Below the pieces are notes generated by a model that worked only from the letters and a program-made list of their open reading frames with translations, did no database searches and was not told where the DNA came from. A program made the position numbers and the translations under genes. Below, piece after piece: positions 1-4,344 of a stretch of DNA of 7,026 nucleotides. The stretch's first letter is position 1. Each line of letters starts with the position of its first letter. Source of the DNA: Bog-159 sp049514955 (GTDB taxonomy: Bacteria; Acidobacteriota; Terriglobia; Bryobacterales; Bryobacteraceae); contig JBEKUO010000389.1 of NCBI GenBank assembly GCA_049514955.1, positions 1 to 7,026 on the forward strand. Direction: 5' to 3'.

Positions 1-90
1 TGCCGGCGCCCTCCCTCGACGGCCTGTCCACACGCTTGCGGGGGTGCCGGGAAGAGTCTCCTCACGGCACGCAGGGGCGCAGGCGCCACG

Positions 91-198
91 TCATTTGGCC
101 ACACGTGAGAAATGCGGGTTAAACGACAGCCCGCGTTCCTTCATGGCTCGGCGGATGAGAGTTTCGACGTCAGGCTCAAGAGTAATGTTCGTCCGCAT
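91..198 (-). pseudogene. VapB-like antitoxin remnant (35 codons)
   Basis: Reading the minus strand from ATG at 198 gives MRTNITLEPDVETLIRR, then AMKERGLSF, then a tail NPHFSRVAK and TGA. The first 26 residues have the look of the DNA-binding half of VapB-type antitoxins: a short beta strand (MRTNITL), a helix (DVETLIRRAMKERG), then LSF, where family members usually continue with a second helix of the type K-x-x-V-N-x-A-I-R. Here that helix and the toxin-binding C-terminal half are missing, so the product is about half the usual length. No PIN-domain toxin start is visible in the 90 bases that remain on its downstream side, though a toxin could lie outside the window. It sits on the same strand as the hydrolase and downstream of it, but appears to have its own promoter. 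The family call rests on sequence style only. It could also be a genuine short antitoxin-like regulator rather than a broken gene. Confidence 0.5.
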
Positions 199-204
199 AG
201 GATC

Positions 205-214
205 ATCATAGCAT
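205..214 (-). promoter_or_regulatory. Extended -10 element of the antitoxin remnant, leaderless layout
   Basis: The minus strand reads ATGCTATGAT, which contains TGC followed by TATGAT, a good extended -10 element. Only six bases (GATCCT) separate it from the ATG at 198, so transcription would start at or next to the start codon and leave no room for a ribosome binding site. A weak -35 (ATGACT, sharing TGAC with the consensus) lies 16 bases upstream. The same ten bases occur in both copies of the duplicated module elsewhere in the window. Confidence 0.45.
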
Positions 215-253
215 CAGCACCGATGCAGTCATGATGCGTGTGGAACAGGCGGC

Positions 254-287
254 GCGGCGCACTTCAGCGCGGGAATTTCAGTTCGCC
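254..287 (-). repeat. Decayed tandem hairpin repeat (two units) over the hydrolase 3' end
   Basis: On the minus strand 287-269 reads GGCGAACTGAAATTCCCGC, nearly the same as the unit at 6277-6296 (GGCGAACTGAAGTTCGCCGC); the preceding GAC is also shared. A second unit follows at 271-254 (CGCGCTGAAGTGCGCCGC), with a five-pair stem including one G-T wobble around a TGAA loop. The first unit's stem is damaged by mismatches. The hydrolase's last codons and its TGA fall inside these units. The orientation relative to the gene is the same as for the copy behind the ankyrin gene. Confidence 0.6.
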
Positions 288-1184
288 GTCTCTAGATTTG
301 CAACCCCTCTCAGCCTCGCCCGGCCATGCGCCGCGGAGAAAAGTATCGATGGCGCCGAAGACCTTATCGGGAGCCTCGATCCAGGGTGCGTGTGCGGCGT
401 TTTCGACCGTCAATAGCCGCGCGTTTGGCAGCATCGACGCCCAGTCCCTGCCACCTCCATAAGGGGAGCTGCGATCTCTCGTGCCGTGAACGGTCAAGAC
501 GGGCGTCTTTACTTTCGCGAGTTCCTCCGCCGTAAGGTGAAGGTTCTGAATCGACGGAAAAATACTCTCGTTCCAATACCGCATGAAGTTCAATTCGTTC
601 GGTAGATCGCAACGTCCCCAATCGATTTTTGCGGCATCGGCAGGGTTGACGACATAGATCGGCCGCAGCACCGACCAGAACTTCCTACAGGCTTCTATCG
701 GGTCTTCGGATCGTGGCTCTTTGCTCAGTTGCGCGAGCTTGGAGAGCACCTCGGCGAGCGTCTTGTCGGCGCCCGTCAGATGCGCGGGATATTGCTTGGC
801 CGCGTTGGGCTGCATAGGGCCGATTTGCACCACGCGGTTGACGTGCGCCGGGTACTTCATGGCGTATAAGGCCACCATTAGTCCCATATAAGAGTGTCCG
901 ATCGCGTCAATCCGAGTGACTCCGAAATGCCGGCGAACGGCGTCCAAATCGTCTACGTCGTGATGGATACCCCTCGCCAGCTTTGCGCTATCGCTGACGG
1001 TATCGGAACGGCCGCGATTGCGCAGGTCGTAGAAGATGAGCGTGCGCCCACCAGCGAAACGCTTGAAGTCGTCAAACAGATAAATGCCGTTAGGGATGAT
1101 GACCGTCTGCGCGCCGCTCCCGATCTTCTGAAAGAAGAGGCGAACTCCATCTTCGGTGGTGACGTAACCTTCGCGTGGCGGCAT
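264..1184 (-). CDS. Alpha/beta hydrolase fold protein
   Basis: A 306-residue protein with the complete alpha/beta hydrolase triad. The nucleophile is Ser98 in the elbow GHSYMG (96-101), the acid is probably Asp237 in GTRD (234-237), and the base is His265 in NAAHAPW (262-268). A PNG at 31-33 occupies the oxyanion-loop position, and DLRNRGRSD (53-61) matches the conserved D-x-R-G-x-G-x-S strand region. There is no signal peptide or membrane segment, so it is probably cytosolic. The substrate cannot be told; the overall style fits the broad esterase/proline-iminopeptidase-like group. The ATG at 1184 starts just before the fold and has only a weak GGA behind it; a TATGGA lies five bases upstream, so this start may also be nearly leaderless. 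Past about residue 285 the tail (ending DGELKFPR) is not part of the fold and its end is encoded by a hairpin repeat. The gene is divergent from the propeller gene, and its first codons lie within the duplicated module. Confidence 0.93.
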   Translation of the reverse strand: MPPREGYVTTEDGVRLFFQKIGSGAQTVIIPNGIYLFDDFKRFAGGRTLIFYDLRNRGRSDTVSDSAKLARGIHHDVDDLDAVRRHFGVTRIDAIGHSYMGLMVALYAMKYPAHVNRVVQIGPMQPNAAKQYPAHLTGADKTLAEVLSKLAQLSKEPRSEDPIEACRKFWSVLRPIYVVNPADAAKIDWGRCDLPNELNFMRYWNESIFPSIQNLHLTAEELAKVKTPVLTVHGTRDRSSPYGGGRDWASMLPNARLLTVENAAHAPWIEAPDKVFGAIDTFLRGAWPGEAERGCKSRDGELKFPR

Positions 1185-1205
1185 GTCTATCCATACGATC
1201 TTGGC

Positions 1206-1215
1206 ATGCTATGAT
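1206..1215 (+). promoter_or_regulatory. Extended -10 promoter element, copy A
   Basis: ATGCTATGAT contains TGC directly before TATGAT, the extended -10 arrangement. No good -35 hexamer is seen 16-18 bases upstream, which an extended -10 can tolerate. The predicted start of transcription is close to 1222-1223, which is exactly where a short ORF begins. It would give the propeller gene a leader of roughly 130 bases. The element is identical in copy B and in front of the antitoxin remnant. Confidence 0.5.
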
Positions 1216-1222
1216 TCTTGCT

Positions 1223-1261
1223 ATGCGCGCCGGGCGCCGCCGAGTCCGCGGGGAGGGCTGA
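1223..1261 (+). CDS. Putative leaderless 12-codon arginine-rich leader ORF, copy A
   Basis: ATG at 1223 opens MRAGRRRVRGEG and ends with TGA at 1259-1261; five of twelve residues are arginine. The start codon is seven bases past the TATGAT box, so an mRNA begun at the usual distance would start on or beside the ATG. The other copy keeps the frame: its start is GTG, one arginine codon differs silently (CGA/CGT), and one codon changes Glu to Lys. The TGA is the loop of a GGGC/GCCC hairpin. It lies about 90 bases upstream of the propeller start. It could act as a leader peptide coupling translation to folding of the leader. It could equally be a chance frame within a conserved RNA structure, because GC-rich DNA favours arginine codons. 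Confidence 0.35.
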   Translation: MRAGRRRVRGEG

Positions 1262-1265
1262 GCCC
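1255..1265 (+). other. Small hairpin enclosing the leader-ORF stop codon, copy A
   Basis: GGGC-TGA-GCCC: a four-pair stem whose three-base loop is the stop codon of the short ORF. All eleven bases are unchanged in copy B (4245-4255). The stem is short, and no T-tract follows, so it is not a terminator by itself. It may be part of a larger fold with the GC-rich bases at 1225-1252. Confidence 0.4.
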
Positions 1266-1333
1266 ACCGATCTTCGTTCACACAATCGGCGAACAGCGGG
1301 ATAGGTGTATGATCACTGTCGTCTTTGGGGCAA

Positions 1334-1340
1334 AAAGGAG
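1334..1340 (+). promoter_or_regulatory. Ribosome binding site that fixes the propeller start
   Basis: AAAGGAG lies ten bases before ATG 1351. It is the only strong Shine-Dalgarno sequence among the in-frame upstream starts (1183 and 1309). Together with the signal peptide that begins there, it selects 1351. Confidence 0.75.
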
Positions 1341-1350
1341 ATTCCGGATA

Positions 1351-4056
1351 ATGAGGCAAGCACATTCCCGATCGGGGCGCGCCAGCTATCGCAAGCGCCT
1401 ATTGCCCGTACTGCTGCTTACGTCATTCGCGGCTCCGGCAATCGCCGATTCTCCGCAGCCAACGTTAAGCCCGTTGGCGACCATCGCCGTTGGCGCGAGC
1501 CCCGGCCCGATTGCCGTCAACTCGGCCGCGGGTCTTGCCTATGTGTTGAATACCGGAGACGCCAGCGTGTCGCTGATCTCGGCCAAGTCGTTGGCGGTAA
1601 CTAAGGTGATTCCGGTGGGCACAGCTCCTGTCGCTATCGCCATCGATCTGGGGTTGAGCACGGTCTTTGTGGCGAACTCGGGAGATGGGACAGTCAGCGC
1701 CATTAAAGGCACGACCGCCTCGACTTGGCACGTCGGCGGTGCGCCTGGGCCGATGGTTGCCGATACGGTCCTCGGCCATCTCTACGTCGCGGATACTGCC
1801 GGCAATCGGGTCGTGGTGCTGAATTCCAAGACCGGAGCTGTGCTGACTACCCTGGCCACCAGTCTCACCCCGACGGCGATGGCGCTCAATCCCGCAACGC
1901 ATGCCGTCTTCGTAGCCAACACGGGTGCGTCGGGTTCGGTAGTGGTGATCGACGGCGTTCACGACCAGATCGCGACGACGATCGGTTCGCTCCCCGTCGG
2001 GGCGACGTCGATTTCCGTGGCGCCGCAGACGAACGTTGCCCTGGTAACCTTCGAGGCGTCCAACGCCCTTTCGATCATCAATGCAGCGGATAAGTATGCG
2101 GTGAATACAGAGATGAACGTTGGCGGACCGGGCATCCTATTTGGCTGCCCTGCCGACCTCCCTAACCCCTACCTGACAGCGTATGACTCCGCCCGCCAGA
2201 TGTTTTTCATGTCTCTGGGATCCTATCTGTTTTATGGCGACGATCAGGGGAATTTTGGCATCGACGACTTCTGGGGCCTCGCCGGTAATTGTACGAATGG
2301 CTCAGGTACGTATATTCCATACAGCGGTTATCCCGGAGGTCCGTTGAACCAGTTCGCCCTCGATCCTGCCGCCGGTCTGATGTCGGGGAATGGCGGCCCG
2401 ATCTTCAATGCCGCATACAACCCAAGATTCGAGGCCGCCTATACCCCGCTACCAGCCAGCATCAATCCGGCAGGCGTCGCCTTCGATCCGGTCAAAAGCT
2501 GGGCCTATTTTAGCGATGCCGGGAACAACACGGTGAGTGTCTATGACGTGACGCCACACAACGTCGTCCCGGCTTACGAGGGGGCGCTGGACGGATTTGC
2601 CGTGACATCCAACTACGCCGACACAAACCCGGCTACAGGCACGGTCTATGTCTTGAGGCTCAACAATTTATACGCGATCAGCGAAAGTCAGGCGGCCGCC
2701 GGGTCCAACGGCACGGCGAAAAATGCGGCCGGGGTAACGACGATCCCGCTTCCGGCGGGAAACTATTCCTTCGCTTTGGTGGTCAATGCCGCCACCAACA
2801 AGATCTATGTCGCGGACAGCGCGAACTTCTTTTATTCCGTTGACGGCGCGACCAATGTTGCGACGCTTCTACCTGGAATGCCGGCCAACCTCGACGTTTC
2901 GAGCCTGGCCGTCAATTCAGCCACGAATCAAGTTCTGCTCTTCGATTATTTCAGCGGCAACCTTTTCGTTCTGGACGGCACAAGCGAGACCGTGGTGCAA
3001 ACCATACCCATTGGTCTGTTTCCGCGCGGAGCGCCGCTCCTTGTCGATCCGGTAAAGGACGTTGCCTATGTGGTCGGCTCATCGGTGTTCGTCGTCGATC
3101 TGAAAACTGCAACAGTCACGGCGACGATCCCTTTATCGTCGACATCCAACTCCGCGGCGCTCAATCCGGTGAACAGCCGGCTTTATGCCGTCACAACAAA
3201 TTCGGAGGTTTACGTTGTGAACACCAGCACCAACACGCTCGTAACCTCGTTCAAATCTCCCCTTTCCACCACGGAAGGCGTCGGGGTCAATCCCATCACC
3301 GGCAAGTACTATCTCATCGGCTGGATTACGCCGCCAACTTATCCGCATGTCAGCGTCTTCAACGGGACGACCAACAAGCTTATGGTGGATCTTTCCGGTG
3401 AGACCTTGCCGGCACTCACGGGAGCGGACTCGATCGCGGTAGACCCGCTCAACAACACCATCTATGTCGGCACCGAGCGCGGTACGCTTAGTGCGGCCCT
3501 GGCAGCGATCGACGGCCGCACGAATGCGGTGTTGGCAATCCCGCCCAGCACCGAAGAGTATAACGGCTACGCGCTGGCCGTCGACCTGGGCACAAACGTC
3601 CTGGCGGCTGGCGGCGTTGACTACACGAACCTGTTTTTCCCGGCGGCCGACCTGACATCGGCGACTGCGGTGCCGGTATCAGTTACGATGCAAGGCGTCA
3701 GCGACGCCTCGACCATTGCGACGGCGCCGCTGTTCCGCACCCACAATACGCAGCCCGAGGTCACCATCACTGCCACCGGCAACTACACGGGCTTAGCGGC
3801 GAAGATCGTACCGACGAGGGTCTTCTTCCAGGTCGACGGCTGGCAGGGCGCCTGGACCGCGGAGCCCCTCAAACGGGTCGGGAGCACGACGACCGGCACT
3901 GTAACGGTGACGCTGCCCACGCTCGCGGTGGGCCGTCACATTCTATACGCCTATGCCAATACCGGCGAAGCAGCGACGATCCAGAATGGCGCGTCCGGGC
4001 CCAGTTCACTGGTCGTGAGTCCGACCGCTGCGTTTGTCTTCACCGTCGAACGGTGA
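1351..4056 (+). CDS. Secreted YVTN-type beta-propeller protein with C-terminal Ig-like domain
   Basis: A 901-residue exported protein. The reading frame is open further upstream, but ATG 1351 has AAAGGAG in front and begins a signal peptide: a basic stretch (RKR before residue 17), a hydrophobic core (LLPVLLLTSFAA) and a likely cleavage APAIA|DS after residue 32. Propeller blades follow, with typical strands such as VFVANSGDGTV (105-115), LYVADTAGN (144-152) and VFVANTG (186-192). About five blades span 41-260, and more lie at roughly 370-760 (for example IYVADS, AYVVGS, LYAVTT, IYVGTE). Between them is an insert of about 110 residues rich in Gly, Tyr and Phe that is not blade-like. From about 770 to the end is a beta-rich Ig-like domain. 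Only two cysteines are present, C266 and C314, both in the insert; they could form a disulfide. Proteins of this type usually bind partners or surfaces; no enzyme motif is seen. It follows copy A of the duplicated leader module. Confidence 0.9.
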   Translation: MRQAHSRSGRASYRKRLLPVLLLTSFAAPAIADSPQPTLSPLATIAVGASPGPIAVNSAAGLAYVLNTGDASVSLISAKSLAVTKVIPVGTAPVAIAIDLGLSTVFVANSGDGTVSAIKGTTASTWHVGGAPGPMVADTVLGHLYVADTAGNRVVVLNSKTGAVLTTLATSLTPTAMALNPATHAVFVANTGASGSVVVIDGVHDQIATTIGSLPVGATSISVAPQTNVALVTFEASNALSIINAADKYAVNTEMNVGGPGILFGCPADLPNPYLTAYDSARQMFFMSLGSYLFYGDDQGNFGIDDFWGLAGNCTNGSGTYIPYSGYPGGPLNQFALDPAAGLMSGNGGPIFNAAYNPRFEAAYTPLPASINPAGVAFDPVKSWAYFSDAGNNTVSVYDVTPHNVVPAYEGALDGFAVTSNYADTNPATGTVYVLRLNNLYAISESQAAAGSNGTAKNAAGVTTIPLPAGNYSFALVVNAATNKIYVADSANFFYSVDGATNVATLLPGMPANLDVSSLAVNSATNQVLLFDYFSGNLFVLDGTSETVVQTIPIGLFPRGAPLLVDPVKDVAYVVGSSVFVVDLKTATVTATIPLSSTSNSAALNPVNSRLYAVTTNSEVYVVNTSTNTLVTSFKSPLSTTEGVGVNPITGKYYLIGWITPPTYPHVSVFNGTTNKLMVDLSGETLPALTGADSIAVDPLNNTIYVGTERGTLSAALAAIDGRTNAVLAIPPSTEEYNGYALAVDLGTNVLAAGGVDYTNLFFPAADLTSATAVPVSVTMQGVSDASTIATAPLFRTHNTQPEVTITATGNYTGLAAKIVPTRVFFQVDGWQGAWTAEPLKRVGSTTTGTVTVTLPTLAVGRHILYAYANTGEAATIQNGASGPSSLVVSPTAAFVFTVER

Positions 4057-4148
4057 CGCAGCGAGAGATTGCGACGGCCCTTCCGTGAGGACGACCCGAA
4101 ATAGTGCTGGGGCGCCAACTCGCCTTCAATCACGTTGCTCTGGCCCGC
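4057..4148. other. Gap between the propeller stop and copy B; no gene seen
   Basis: These 92 bases contain no convincing ORF and no strong terminator. The best inverted repeat is ACGG-CCCTT-CCGT near 4070-4086, only four pairs with no T-tract. The propeller transcript therefore may read into the ankyrin leader unless a factor-dependent stop acts here. Confidence 0.5.
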
Positions 4149-4175
4149 GGTGACGTAACCTCCGCTTGACGGCAT
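4149..4175 (-). pseudogene. Fossil of the first nine hydrolase codons
   Basis: Reading the minus strand from ATG 4175 gives MPSSGGYVT, against MPPREGYVT at the hydrolase start. All three base differences change an amino acid (P to S, R to S, E to G). Immediately after this the frame continues as unrelated sequence into the propeller gene's antisense strand. The pattern fits a 5' end carried along with the copied promoter and no longer selected as protein. It is not a working gene. Confidence 0.7.
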
Positions 4176-4196
4176 GACTATCCATACGATCTTGGC

Positions 4197-4206
4197 ATGC
4201 TATGAT
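4197..4206 (+). promoter_or_regulatory. Extended -10 promoter element, copy B
   Basis: ATGCTATGAT, the same ten bases as in copy A, inside a 30-base block (4178-4207) with no change between copies. The predicted start of transcription is near 4213, at the GTG of the short ORF. It would drive the ankyrin gene with a leader of about 130 bases. Confidence 0.5.
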
Positions 4207-4212
4207 TTGGCT

Positions 4213-4251
4213 GTGCGCGCCGGGCGCCGCCGTGTCCGCGGGAAGGGCTGA
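4213..4251 (+). CDS. Putative leaderless 12-codon arginine-rich leader ORF, copy B
   Basis: GTG at 4213 opens MRAGRRRVRGKG (GTG read as Met) and stops at TGA 4249-4251. The GTG lies six bases past TATGAT. Compared with copy A there are three changes in 39 bases: ATG to GTG (still a start), a silent Arg change and Glu to Lys. Length, stop and basic character are all kept, and the stop again lies in the loop of the GGGC/GCCC hairpin (4245-4255). Its stop is about 90 bases before the ankyrin start. As in copy A, a structured leader RNA with a chance ORF is the main alternative. Confidence 0.35.
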   Translation: MRAGRRRVRGKG

Positions 4252-4331
4252 GCCCACCGATCTTGGTTGTTTCGACCATTTCACGACGAATCTTCTTTCC
4301 GCCCGTCACGCGGACACCGGGCAACGACTCG

Positions 4332-4338
4332 AAAGGAG
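4332..4338 (+). promoter_or_regulatory. Ribosome binding site that fixes the ankyrin start
   Basis: AAAGGAG sits six bases before ATG 4345, an ideal spacing. The upstream in-frame ATG at 4267 has no comparable site and would add 26 residues with no family resemblance. Confidence 0.8.
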
Positions 4339-4344
4339 ATCGTC

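Larger units (their letters stand above)
1158..1278 (+). repeat. Duplicated promoter/leader module, copy A
   Basis: This segment aligns with 4149-4268 with nine mismatches and one single-base gap by hand count, about 92% identity. Similarity ends sharply on both sides. From left to right it contains the first nine codons of the hydrolase (minus strand), the spacer between the divergent starts, an extended -10 element, a 12-codon ORF and a GC-rich stretch with a GGGC-TGA-GCCC hairpin. The promoter part is the best conserved: 1187-1216 is identical in both copies. The segment has no transposase and no obvious terminal inverted repeats, so it looks like a copied regulatory cassette rather than an insertion sequence. 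Confidence 0.85.
4149..4268 (+). repeat. Duplicated promoter/leader module, copy B
   Basis: Second copy of the segment at 1158-1278, offset by 2991 bases to the left of the one-base gap and 2990 to the right. It lies in front of the ankyrin gene and keeps the -10 element, the 12-codon ORF and the GGGC-TGA-GCCC hairpin. Its left end is the beginning of the hydrolase gene without the rest of that gene. Similarity ends at 4268, 76 bases before the ankyrin start; beyond this the two leaders are unrelated. Confidence 0.85.

Noticed and set aside
66..90. A further hairpin-repeat unit near the left edge (GGCACGC ... GCGCCACG)
   Set aside because: Only the ends resemble the repeat consensus. The centre lacks CTRAAG and the arms do not pair well. 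The likeness may be due to GC content.
1..90. Toxin (PIN-domain) gene downstream of the antitoxin remnant
   Set aside because: None of the minus-strand frames here shows a PIN-like start with its early conserved Asp. The stretch is short and GC-rich, with no recognisable protein.
1225..1278. Known riboswitch in the shared leader (GGGCTGAGCCC recalls the CTGAG of TPP elements)
   Set aside because: The rest of the TPP core (the conserved second-arm motifs) is absent, and I recognise no other riboswitch consensus. It is described as an unassigned structured leader instead.
1158..1278. CRISPR repeat or insertion sequence ends as an explanation for the duplicated module
   Set aside because: There are only two copies 3 kb apart, with no spacers, no transposase and no terminal inverted repeats at the borders.
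1301..1313. A second promoter (TATGAT at 1308-1313) for the propeller gene
   Set aside because: The TG is not at the extended -10 position and no -35 hexamer is present at the right spacing. The module promoter at 1206-1215 is better supported.
1183..1350. In-frame upstream extension of the propeller gene, 56 codons
   Set aside because: It would place the signal peptide internally, it runs through the duplicated leader module, and it lacks a ribosome binding site. The start at 1351 has both a Shine-Dalgarno sequence and a signal peptide.
4267..4344. Upstream start for the ankyrin protein at 4267
   Set aside because: No Shine-Dalgarno sequence is in front, and the extra 26 residues do not resemble the family. 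ATG 4345 has an ideal AAAGGAG.
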